A stretch of DNA of 64,000 bases from Ananas comosus (Eukaryota; Streptophyta; Magnoliopsida; Poales; Bromeliaceae), in the NCBI RefSeq assembly GCF_001540865.1, contig NC_033629.1, forward strand, positions 12,978,373 through 13,042,372, in the 5' to 3' direction. A program made the position numbers and the translations under genes. Positions 22,936 to 33,761 of the stretch are shown in pieces. Each line of letters starts with the position of its first letter. The first letter of the stretch is position 1. The notes beneath the pieces are model-generated. The model saw nothing but the letters and a program-made list of their open reading frames with translations, had not been told where the DNA came from and ran no database searches.

Positions 22936-23100
22936 TTATTTGCTAGGCCAGGCCTAATTGGGTCGGGCCCCAACAGGCCACATGTGGCCCTTAACCTGCT
23001 TGAACCATTGATGGGCCTGATTGAAGAAGAGTTTTGGGCCGGAATCTCTCTCTCACCAAGCCCAACTTCTCTTCGAGTTGGCTAAATAATGCTACAATTC

Positions 23101-23237
23101 CGTGCGTAAGAATTTCTATGAACAGATGTGATCCCGTCACTCATTATCAAAAAGGAGCATCTGCGCCGTCCAGTGTGGAGAATGCAAATGCTGCTTTTCG
23201 CCAACAAGCAGATGTAGTATCAAAATTCTTGCGCACG
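23101..23237. repeat. 137-bp sequence with 15-bp terminal inverted repeats
   Basis: The left end CGTGCGTAAGAATTT (23101-23115) is the inverse of the right end AAATTCTTGCGCACG (23223-23237) with one mismatch. Size and ends suggest a very small MITE. No target-site duplication was recognised. Confidence 0.5.
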
Positions 23238-24050
23238 AAGGTGTAGGAAATTAATTACATCTCATTCGTTGCTCGGAGATTAATATATTGGTAGTAGTCT
23301 TCTTATTTTATCTTTTTAATGCTAAAAATATTTTAAAAAAAAATTGTAAATAAATAGAGTGTAACAAATTTATATCTTACAATTAGATTTTCATACTAGT
23401 ATTTTTTTTTTTTTTTTTTGTATGATGAAACGGGCTACAAACAACAACAAACATAAACTCCCGATGTCATCAAAGAAATGAAAATTCTTGGCTATAAGCC
23501 TGCTACTTAACCTCACCCACAGTAAATCTTACCTCTCATCTATTTTTTGGCAATCCACATCATTTGATCCTCAATCATAACCATTAGTTCAGGAATTTTA
23601 ATAGTCTAATTTTCCAGACTTGGATCTTTTATAAATCGTTTTCTAATTAGATTAATAAATGTTGTGCACTCGAAAATTGAATAACTATTATCAAAACAAA
23701 AATTTATAAAAAATATCTTACAATCAATAAATCTTTTAATTATTCTGTATAATTTATCTTTAGTTTATATATATATAGATATATAATATAATATATAATA
23801 TAATATAGATATAATATATCATATTAATAAGAACAACTAATACTATCAATAACAACCAAAAATTATTACTTGGCTATAATTTTTAAGATTTTAAATTAAA
23901 TAGTGTTAAGAAAATGGACGCCTCAAGTTGAGTAGTATTGGTTGAACAGATAACAATGCTAACGGGTAAAAAATAATTAAAAGTCATAAACCTAAGGGAA
24001 AAACTCGATAGTAATCTAATCCTTAATGTAATCGATAGTATCCAAGTAGC

Positions 24051-24055
<5 letters not shown>

Positions 24056-24092
<37 letters not shown>
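24056..24092. repeat. (TA)n microsatellite
   Basis: About 37 bases of TA dinucleotide in gene-free DNA upstream of MATE gene 1. Confidence 0.9.
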
Positions 24093-24095
<3 letters not shown>

Positions 24096-24638
24096 AATGG
24101 CTTAAATTTTACTATAACAAAAGATTAATTATATCACATATGCAGTGACCTCACCTTCGCTCTATAAGGTTTCTCCTGTATTTATGAAACTCTTCGTTCA
24201 CCGGGTAGTGACCATAACCTAACGAAAACGTATGTGATGATTCAACAGGATACCTCAGAGTCAACATTGGACCACCATGCACCAACATGTGTACGAAAAA
24301 AGTAAATTAGCTAACATTTTATATCATTTTTATCATTTCGACTAATCATTTGATCACATCTAATTTTATAGGCCATCTCTAAATCCTTCTAAATCCTTCG
24401 TTCAATCTAGGCTTAAAAATTGAATAAAAAAAAATTTGAAAATAAGTTTTTAGAATTTTTTATACAGAATAAATTACACGATGTACCAAATTGTTTCAAC
24501 GAGAGCTCGTCGGCAGAGTTGTGCTCAACTCGCTAAGTAGAACTCAAATTGGACATGTCTAGGCCCTACTTATAAGCAGACATATCGATTCGTGACTAAT
24601 CAAGATGAGAAGATTCCAAGTACAAACTGATCTCTTCC

Positions 24639-24702
24639 TATATAAACTCCATCACACTTTCCGTAGCACCACCGCTGCTGCTGCTGCTGTTGCTGCCTCT
24701 TT
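24639..24702 (+). promoter_or_regulatory. TATA box and leader of MATE gene 1
   Basis: TATATAAA at 24639-24646 lies 57 bp before the ATG, so the 5' UTR is probably short. The leader contains a CTG/TTG trinucleotide run (about 24673-24696). Confidence 0.65.
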
Positions 24703-27700
24703 ATGATGGGATCTGCAGGTGAGCCCCCTCAGAATCTCTCGACCCCTCTCTTAACGCCCTCCGGCGATGGCGACGACGATGGCGACAAACTCCCTCTGCC
24801 GACGTCCTCTCCGGGGCCGACGGCAGACAGCGCAGCGCACGGCGCCAGCAGCCAGCTGGAGAGCGTCCTGACGGACGGCTCGGTGCCGCTGGGCCGCCGC
24901 GTCTGGCTGGGGTCGGTGATCGAGATGCGGCTGCTCGTGCGCCTCGCCGCACCCGCCGTGCTGGTGTACATGCTCAACTACGTCATGTCGATGGCCACGC
25001 AGATCTTCTCCGGCCATCTCGGCACTCTCGAGCTCGCCGCCGCCTCTCTCGGCAATACCGGCATCCAAGTCTTCGCCTACGGCCTCATGGTAAGTACATA
25101 TCCCTCATTTCCAATGCTTACGTACATATATATATGTATGCAATTAATATGTATGCCTACGTTGTAAATGTCAGATCTTTGACGCTAAATTTTAATTCTA
25201 AAAACTCGAGGGGTAGAAATATACAATTAACTTATTTAAAACGTACAAATATAGCGACTAGGCCAACTAATCTCATGCCACTCAGTCCAACCCAGTCTCA
25301 CATTTTTTTAAATATGATTTGATCTAATTTAACCTCCAATCACATGACAGAATGTCGATCCATTTAAGTCAATAGCTAACATAGTACTCATCGTTTGATA
25401 ATATCAATATAATTTTTAGCTGGGAATGGGGAGCGCGGTCGAGACGCTCTGCGGTCAAGCGTACGGCGCGCACAAATACGACATGCTCGGCGTGTACCTG
25501 CAACGGTCGACGATTCTGCTGATGGCCACGGGCGTGCCGCTCGCAGTCATCTACGCGTTCTCCCGACCGATCCTCATCCTGCTCGGGGAATCGCCGGAGA
25601 TCGCGAACGCCGCGTCGGTCTTCGTCTACGGCCTGATCCCGCAGATCTTCGCCTACGCCGCCAACTTCCCGATTCAAAAGTTTCTGCAGGCGCAGAGCAT
25701 CATGGCGCCGAGCGCTTACATATCAGCTGCGACCGTTGCGGTGCATGTGGTGCTGAGTTGGGTGGCCGTTTACAAGTTGGGCCTGGGCCTGTTGGGGGCC
25801 TCGCTCGTGTTGAGTCTGAGTTGGTGGATCATAGTTGTGGCCCAATTCATTTACATAGTGAAGAACGATCGGTGCCGGCTCACGTGGACCGGGTTGTCGT
25901 GGCGGGCGTTCTCGGGCCTGCCCGACTTCCTGAAACTGTCGGCGGCGTCCGCTGTGATGCTCTGTCTCGAGACCTGGTACTTCCAGATCATCGTGCTCAT
26001 CGCCGGCCTGCTCGAGAACCCGGAGTTGGCCCTCGATTCGCTCTCCGTGTGGTAAGCCCAATCCGTTTGTTTTATTTGGGCCTAAAGAGAAGCCCGTTGA
26101 CTAAACGGGCCTCAATTTGGGCCCGAATTTTGATTGCTGCATGCTTAAATGTGTTTTTTCCTGATGTTGCAGCATGACAATATCTGGGTGGGTGTTCATG
26201 ATCTCAGTAGGGTTCAATGCAGCAGCAAGGTTAGTTCACTAACGTACATTAAACTTTACTTCTGCTTATATTATCCCTGAGAGATGAATTTTGAATGCGG
26301 TTACTCGAAAACTTGATGCAGTGTGAGAGTGAGCAACGAGCTCGGCGCGGGGAACCCGAAGTCCGCGGCATTTTCGGTGACCGTTGTGACAACACTCTCG
26401 TTCATTATATCGGTCGTACTCGCTGTGATCGTCATGTGTGTTCGTGACTACATTGGTTACATCTTCACGGAAGGTGAGGAGGTGGCTCGGGCCGTCTCCG
26501 ACCTCACTCCGTTCCTCGCCGTCACATTTATCCTTAACGGGATCCAACCCGTCTTGTCCGGTATATTCTGATCTCTGTCTCTCACTATTTTTACTAATCT
26601 TGATGCATTTTGTACTCTGTCATTTGAAAACAGGTTAGTGAATTGAACAAAAAATTATGGTACAACATAAATGGCACTGTAATATAAGATTCCAAAGTTA
26701 GTAAAGCACCTAGTAGGTTCAAAATTATAGGTACTATTATTGTTTTTTGGTCAAGGAAAATAAAGTAGAGCATTAGAACTAAGTATGCATGTACCTCCAT
26801 ATGCTATTACATCAGCTTCTCCTATGACATTTTTGTCATTTTCTATTGAGATATTCAAAACTTTGACTAATATATTTAGCATCATTCATTTCAATGAAAG
26901 CTCTTTTTCCCTAACTTATTAAAGTTGTTCGTTTTTTTTCTTTTCTTTTCTTTCTTTGATGTAGGTGTTGCTGTTGGGTGTGGATGGCAAGCATTTGTGG
27001 CATATGTTAATGTGGGGTGTTATTACATTGTGGGTGTTCCACTTGGTTGTCTCCTTGGTTTCTATTTCAATTTGGGAGCAAAGGTAAATATATACTACAA
27101 TATTTTTATATATATGTAAATTGAAACATATTGGCGAGTTCGGCTACTACACTCTTATGAGTAGGATTGTCTTTGTACTTATAAGATGTTTTCGATAATA
27201 GAGCTTCCGAATCGACGATCCATATCGTTAAATATTATCTAGAGCATTTAAAACTTCTAGAAATCAAATTTTATAATTTTTCGATATCATTTACCTTACG
27301 ATCAAAAACTCACAAAATTGATAATTTTTAACAGCCGGTATAAAATATTTGTTAGTTTAACGGTGAAAAAGAATTGGAACAGACTGAATTTTGATAGAAA
27401 AGTCTATTCACCATCTAAATAAAGATCAATAATTCCGATCTTAAATTGAAGAATCCAATCGTCCATTTTTAGGATGTCGTTCGATTTTAACCTTTCATTT
27501 TATACCCGCTTAATGGACTTTATAATGATTTCGAAAAATTACGAAATTTATTTTTAGATGTTTCAAATACTCTAAATCATGTTTAACGGTGTGGATCGTT
27601 GAGTCGAAAACCCCAACATCGAAAACAACTTATGAGTACGAAGGGCTCTATACTCATAAGAGTATAATAGCCCTACTCCATATAGGCAATTATTTGATAT

Positions 27701-28073
27701 ATTTGGATCATAAGATGACCATAAGATTTAAATAATTAAATATTTTCTGCAGGGAATATGGGGAGGAATGATGGGAGGAACAATCATGCAAACCATCATT
27801 CTAATATGGGTTACTTTTAGAACAGATTGGAATAAAGAGGTATTAAAACTCACTTGAGAAACTCTATTTTTTTCTTTTTTCCTGTTCATGAACTTAATAA
27901 CCAACCCAACTACATATATATGTGGAACAAGTTCTTAAAAAGTTGCAATTTATGAAACAACTTGGTTATGTATAAAATTTATTTAAGTAATTTTTAAATT
28001 GCAGGTGGAGGTAGCACAGAAGAGGTTGAACAAGTGGGAGGACAAAAAGCAGCCCCTCTTAGCTTCTGATTAA
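24703..28073 (+). CDS. MATE (DETOXIFICATION-type) transporter, gene 1
   Basis: Seven exons: 24703-25089, 25420-26051, 26173-26229, 26322-26560, 26965-27083, 27753-27839 and 28005-28073, giving 529 residues. The product is a plant MATE family efflux carrier with about 12 membrane segments. These proteins exchange organic cations or metabolites for H+ at the plasma membrane or tonoplast. Family marks include [16 protein letters not shown] at the start of exon 2, QKFLQAQ, the LETWYFQ block and [13 protein letters not shown] in exon 4. The first 75 residues are hydrophilic and rich in Pro, Asp and Ser. The last exon encodes [10 protein letters not shown]. The protein resembles the DTX40/TT12 branch, but the substrate cannot be inferred. 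A TATA box lies 57 bp before the start. A second MATE gene follows 1.6 kb downstream with identical exon 2-6 lengths. Intron 5 holds a 531-bp foldback element. Confidence 0.93.
27142..27672. mobile_element. Long foldback (MITE-like) element in MATE1 intron 5
   Basis: The ends GGCTACTACACTCTTATGAG and, on the reverse strand, GGCTATTATACTCTTATGAG match closely, and the similarity continues inwards for roughly 170 bp per arm (for example CGTTAAAT / CGTTAAAC and TAATTTTTCGA in both). A transcript of this intron could fold into a long imperfect hairpin. The left terminus resembles the element at 51589. The target-site duplication was not resolved. Confidence 0.75.
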
Positions 28074-29695
28074 TGAGTATAAAAAAAAAAGGCAAAAATA
28101 GGATCAATGTGATTAATGAGTATTTTATATTAATTATACAAGAATTGTTATTCTTTTTTTTTAGGATACTCATTCCATAGTTAGAATGCTAAAATGGTGA
28201 ATGATGTTTAGAGTAGTGCAAAATAATGATCTCCAATTAATTTAGTGGAGATCTGTATTAAAGTGGATGTGGAAAATGGTAATTCATTGTAATATTTTCT
28301 CTGTTTTTTTTCCCCCCTTTTTTTCTGTGTCCTTTTAATATTCATGTTGCTTTATTCAGTTTTGAGTTTTGAGCAAAGACAAATTCCAAGTGGGGCATGA
28401 TTTTGGCCTTTAATTTTCTGATAGGCCAATTAAAGAATAACCCTTCAACCTCAAAATTAGGGATGTCAACGGGTACGATGCCCGAAATTTTATCCAAATC
28501 TGAATCCGAACAGAGTGGATTTATCAGATACTAAACGGATATAATTTCAGATATAGATATAAAAAATAAAAATCCAACGGAAAAAAATTCAGATATGCAT
28601 TTTAACTGTATCCGATCCGTATCCGAATCCGTCCCGAACCCGAATTTATTTTACATTACATATAATATGTATACAAAAATTTGATATTATATTTAAATTT
28701 TTATTTTAAAAATTTAGATTTAATGTAAAATATTTTGAAATATTGAAAAAAAATAATTGTTTCGGATTCGGATTTTCAGGTTCACGTTTGGGCTCGAATT
28801 TCAAATTTTTTGTCGGATTCAGATTTAGATATGAATTTTTAAAAATCATCCGGTTCATATTCGGATTTTTAAAAATACACCCCGAATCCGAGCAGTTGAC
28901 ATCCGTACTCAAAATATCTTGCACTAACTACCATAAATGCCTATTTAATTATGTTACCATGGGTTAAATCAGATCAAATATAGAAGCAGCTCCTACCTAA
29001 CATGACCCACAATAGTTTTCTTTACCTGCAGGTTAATTGTACCACAGTAGATTGATAAGTAGAATTACCCAATTTGTTTTCGATGGTATTTCTCAACTCC
29101 AAAAGCAGAAGCTAAGTATTTAATAAATAAAAAGTCAGATATTTTTGTTATGGCCCTGCAAGCAAAAACTCTAGTCTGAATCTTCTTCTCCTGATCTACA
29201 CTGCAAAACCAAATGAATATATCACTATATCAATTTAGTTTCGACAAACATGACCGCGATGTTATTATAAGGATCGTAAAAGAGGAATTAGATATCCGTC
29301 ATTCAACTAGTACTTCTGATCTTCAATAACAAGACAAACTTTTTTTTATAAACTAATTTTAAGTCTAGAAAGATGTAATCCTCCTAACATCTCGAGCTTC
29401 TGGCAAAATTTGTCATAAAAAGAGAGAGAGAGAGAGAGAGAGAGAAATATATTTTATGCACATTCACATGTCATAAAGTTACAACAATGCAACACATGCT
29501 GACACTAATAAAACCAAAATGGACTGGTCCCCCACCACCTGTAACCATGAGCTGCATCCAAGAGAAAAGACAAAGCAACTCACATATAATTGTTGAATCA
29601 TATGTCCTATGTATTGGGAGGATACCAAATTTCCAATTATTCCCCATGTCACACACACCCCACACACACATCTCCCTCCCTAGACTCTCTTGGCA
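28074..29695. other. Spacer between the tandem MATE genes
   Basis: This includes the 3' UTR of MATE1, a hAT MITE at 28458-28907, a (GA)n tract at about 29420-29446 and the promoter of MATE2. No clear TATA box was seen before 29696. No gene was found in it. Confidence 0.5.
28458..28907. mobile_element. Non-autonomous hAT transposon (MITE)
   Basis: The termini TAGGGATGTCAAC and (reverse of the right end) TACGGATGTCAAC match at 12 of 13 bases. An 8-bp direct repeat CTCAAAAT flanks the element at 28450-28457 and 28908-28915, the duplication size of hAT elements. The 450-bp interior is full of ATCCGAATCCG/CGGATTCGG words in both orientations and has no transposase. Confidence 0.9.
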
Positions 29696-32383
29696 ATGGT
29701 TGGCCGCGATCTCGAGGCGGTGCTCGCCGACCAGGCCGCCCCGTGGGTGCGGCGGGCGGGGACTGCGGTGTGCATCGAGCTGCAGCTGCTCGTGCCGCTC
29801 GCGGCGCCCGCGGTGGTGGTGTACATGCTCATCAGCGTCATGTCGATCGCCACGCAGATGTTCTGCGGCCACCTCGGCAACCGCGAGCTCGCCGCCTCCT
29901 CCCTCGGCAACAATGGCATCCAAGTCTTTGCATATGGCCTCATGGTATTGCATGCCCCCCCATGCATGACTCTACAAATGTAGACCAATCTATGACATGA
30001 GTTTTTCTTACAAAATTTACGCATAATATAGTGATTTGAAGTTCGTAGAGATGTTTGTAAGCATAGCATTACTCCTTTCTGAGTAGCTAGGAATGGGCAG
30101 CGCAGTCGAGACACTCTGCGGTCAGGCGTACGGTGCGGAGAAGTACGAAATGCTCGGCGTCTACCTCCAACGGTCGACCGTCCTGCTAATGGCCACGGGT
30201 GTGCCACTCGCGGTGATCTACGCATTCTCCAAGCCAATACTCATCCTTTTAGGGCAATCCTCGGATATCGCCGAGGCTGCTTCGGTCTTCGTCTACGGCC
30301 TCATCCCGCAAATTTTCGCCTATGCCGCAAACTTCCCCATCCAGAAGTTCCTACAAGCCCAAAGCATTGTTGCACCAAGTGCTTACATCTTAGCTGCAAC
30401 TTTTGTTCTGCACCTGCTAGTGAGTTGGCTAGTGGTGTTCAAGCTAGGGTTAGGTCTATTTGGGGCCTCTATGGTGTTGAGCCTGAGTTGGGTTGTCCTA
30501 GTGGGGGCTCAATTTGTGTACATAGTCAAGAGCCCGCGGTGTCGGTTGACGTGGACCGGGTTTACGTGGCAGGCCTTCTCGGGCCTGCCCGAGTTCTTGA
30601 AGCTCTCGGTGGCGTCGGCGGTGATGCTGTGCCTGGAGACATGGTACTTCCAGATCTTGATCCTCATGGCCGGATTGCTCGAAAATCCGCAGCTGGCGCT
30701 CGATTCGCTTACGGTGTGGTAAGCATTGCTTGGTTTGTGTGTTTGTGCTTGATGAATTGTGTTACTTTTAAGTATGTTTGAACTGCTTATACACATATAT
30801 TTGTTGCTGCAGCACCTCAATTGTTGGCTGGGTATTCATGATCTCTGTTGGATTTAATGCTGCTGCTAGGTAAGTCGCTCACAAAACTCCTCAAAAAAAA
30901 AAAATCATATGTTTCGATTCCCTTTTACGAATGCGTCAAGCGGAGACAAAGATGAAATTGTAAGTTGTTCAGCAAGCTTCTCCAAATAGCATAAGGTATA
31001 ACTATTTATCAAAACATCTCAAACTGGTTTCTATTATTTTCAATCATTAATAAGTGAATAAACACTTTTACAAGAACAATTAAAACTGTTAATTTCGAGA
31101 CCTCCATACACATACATAAAATTACCCAAACACCATTGATTTTGGTTTCTGACAACTTCAAGTACTTCAAAATGTATGGATTGTGGATTCAAATGCTCTA
31201 GAATTCGTCTCGATTCTACCCATTTTACTTTCAAGTTGAGTCGAGTTTCAAAGTTTTTCAAACTACAATCTTAATCCCTCTTCTTTTTACTTTTTTTGCG
31301 CTATTTAGTGTGCGCGTGGGCAACGAGCTCGGCGCTGGAAATCCAAAGTCAGCTGCATTTTCAGCTGCAACAGTTACAACCTTTTCTTCTATCATATCAA
31401 CCATATTGGCTGCAATTGTACTTCTACTTCGCGATAAAATTAGCTATATCTTCACCGAGGGGGAGACGGTGGCGCACGCAGTCTCAGATCTTTGCCCCTT
31501 GCTCGCGACCACTCTCGTCCTCAGCGGCATACAACCAGTTTTATCTGGTAAGCACAATAGTATGCAGAACATTAAAATCTCTTCCAAGCTTTCAAATGGT
31601 TGAGAAATTCACCTATTTAGAACTATATTGTAGTACTCAATTAAGGTAGATAACATTAAAAGAAGTTAAGTATGTGTTCATAATTTGAAAGCAGAGATTT
31701 TTTTTTTTTTTTTTGAGTATACACATAAAGAGATTAACAATTTGGATTATTTGTTATATTATTAAGGTGTTGCTGTGGGTTGTGGATGGCAAGCACTTGT
31801 GGCATACATTAATGTTGGATGTTATTACTTTGTTGGCATACCACTTGGTGCAATTCTTGGTTTTGTGTGTGGATTTGGGATCAAGGTAAAAGGATATTTC
31901 CTTCAAAATTTAGCATTAATGTTTAAGAAACAACAACAACATTAAATTTTGTTAGAAATATAATCAAATTTTTGATTAATGTTGTACATGCATGCAGGGG
32001 TTGTGGTCTGGTATGATTGGAGGAACAGTAATTCAAACTCTCATTCTGCTTTGGATCACTCTCAGGACTGATTGGAACAAAGAGGTATTACTCATTCCCT
32101 TTTTAATTTTCTTAATAATTTTATTTTGAACCACATATGTTATTCCCAAATGAAGATCATATCACAATGTTAGATAGAGAGAAAAAGAGAGAACATAAGA
32201 AAAGGACAGGAGAGAATTAATTTTTTCTCCTTATTGTTTATCATCTGAACAGAGCAGTAAAGTGCTAAGTGCATCACCAAGTGATCTAATGTTTTGATCT
32301 TTAAACTGCAGGTTGAGAAAGCCATAAAAAGATTGGATAAGTGGGAGGACAAGAAGAGGCCTCTGCTAAGTGATAATGAGTAG
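29696..32383 (+). CDS. MATE (DETOXIFICATION-type) transporter, gene 2
   Basis: Seven exons: 29696-29944, 30087-30718, 30813-30869, 31309-31547, 31767-31885, 31998-32084 and 32312-32383, giving 484 residues. It is a close paralogue of the upstream gene: exons 2 to 6 have exactly the same lengths (632, 57, 239, 119 and 87 nt) and most residues agree, including [16 protein letters not shown] and [13 protein letters not shown]. It lacks most of the hydrophilic N-terminal tail, starting [20 protein letters not shown] shortly before the first membrane segment. The ATG at 29696 was chosen because it is the first methionine in frame; the frame extends upstream without another ATG. The C-terminus reads [14 protein letters not shown]. 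The protein is probably an H+-coupled efflux carrier of unknown substrate. The N-terminal difference could alter targeting or regulation. Confidence 0.93.
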
Positions 32384-32849
32384 AAATTAACAGCAATGTC
32401 ACACATAAATTTGATGACTTATCAACTCTTTTTAATGATCTTAGTACAGTAATGCTGTTCTCAGAAGTTAACAGTTGTATAAATACATGCTGAATAAAAT
32501 AAAATGTAGGGATTGTACCTTTATTACTACCTTGAGAGAGCATAACTAAGGACTTGTTTTCAGATCCCCAATCAATGCCAATGAAACCATTGAGTTCAAG
32601 GAACTTGAGATCACTTACTCTCGCGGCCTCGTGAGAGATGCGACCAACTTCAGTTTCGAGTTAGAATGATAAAAACAAGCATTTAATCTGGAGACTTTGC
32701 TTAAACACTTGGATCATAGAGTTTTCTTATGCTGTAACGTGATAATTATTACTGTAATGATGAAAATAAAAACTGTTACTTAAGAAAACATTTGGTTCTA
32801 ATAAAGTTTATGTAAGTGAAATTGTACTGCAACCTCGTCAACTCTAATC

Positions 32850-32891
<42 letters not shown>

Positions 32892-33270
32892 TTCGCACAT
32901 CTGTAACTTCTAATTTTTATATAAGGGATTTCCTCAACAAGACCCGGTCCACGGAAAAATATCTAAGGAAGGACGCAGAGTTTTTTTTATGCAACTCCCC
33001 GCACGGAGTTCTCGCCACCCAAATTATCTGTTTTCGTCCTCCTCCACCGCCCGTATTTTATCATTTCTCTTCGCGTCTCTCGAAGAACCTCCACCTCTCT
33101 CTCTCTATGTAGGGTTAGGGTTTGGGCTCTCCTCTCTCCCCATCTACAGCCTAGGGTTAGGGTTAGAGTTTAGAGTTTTGTAGCCGCATCTCGATCCCCA
33201 TCTACGCTCCGCAATCCTCTAGTTTAGGGTTACGTTAAGGGTTTCGTACCTGATCCTCTCGCTCGCTGAG
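32384..33270. other. Spacer and promoter of the RBP gene
   Basis: The 3' flank of MATE2, then a run of 37 T (32852-32888) that may be the tail of a reverse-inserted retroposon. The stretch 33105-33245 carries repeated telo-box-like words (TAGGGTTT at 33116-33123, AGGGTTAGGG at about 33153 and TAGGGTTACG at about 33225) and is the likely promoter and leader of the RBP45/47-like gene. Confidence 0.5.
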
Positions 33271-33709
33271 ATGATGCAACCAGGTGGGGGAATGGTCCAG
33301 CACCCGATGGATCAGCAGCCGCCGCAGCAGCCGCAGTGGGCGGCGGCGATGGCGCCGCCGATGCCGCAGACGCAGTACTACCAGGGGCAGGTGACGGGGC
33401 CGCCGCCGCCGCCGCCGATGTGGGGCCAGCAGCCGTCGCAAGTGGCGCCGCCGCAGCCGCAGCAGATGGCGCCGCCGACGCAGTACCAGGCGTCGCCGAT
33501 GCCGCAGCTGGCGTCGGCGGATGAGATCCGGACGCTGTGGATCGGAGATCTGCAGTATTGGATGGATGAGAACTATCTCTATGGATGCTTCGCCCACACG
33601 GGAGAGGTATCGATGATCTCGCAAAATTTTCCATATTTGATTTCATTTCATTATGTTTCCATTTAAAAAGCATCTTTTTTTATTACTCTTGTTCATTGTT
33701 CTTCTGATT

Positions 33710-33761
<52 letters not shown>

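Larger units (their letters stand above)
20671..24638. other. Gene-poor region before the MATE genes
   Basis: AT-rich DNA with no gene that can be supported. Short open frames at 22306-22500 and 23034-23246 show no recognisable motif. A degenerate SINE-like fragment (GACCTCGGAT context, reverse strand) lies at about 21901-21941. A group of TGGGCC-type words lies at 22950-23070. A (TA)n tract fills 24056-24092. Confidence 0.4.

Noticed and set aside
23034..23246. 70-residue open frame after a site II-like cluster
   Set aside because: Has no ATG at its beginning and most of it is the small inverted-repeat element.
32816..33112. 98-residue open frame upstream of RBP
   Set aside because: It includes a run of Phe from the poly(T) tract and overlaps the RBP promoter.
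33230..33673. Minus-strand Ala/Ser/Pro-rich frame opposite RBP exon 1
   Set aside because: Mirror of the Gln/Pro-rich coding repeats of the RBP gene.
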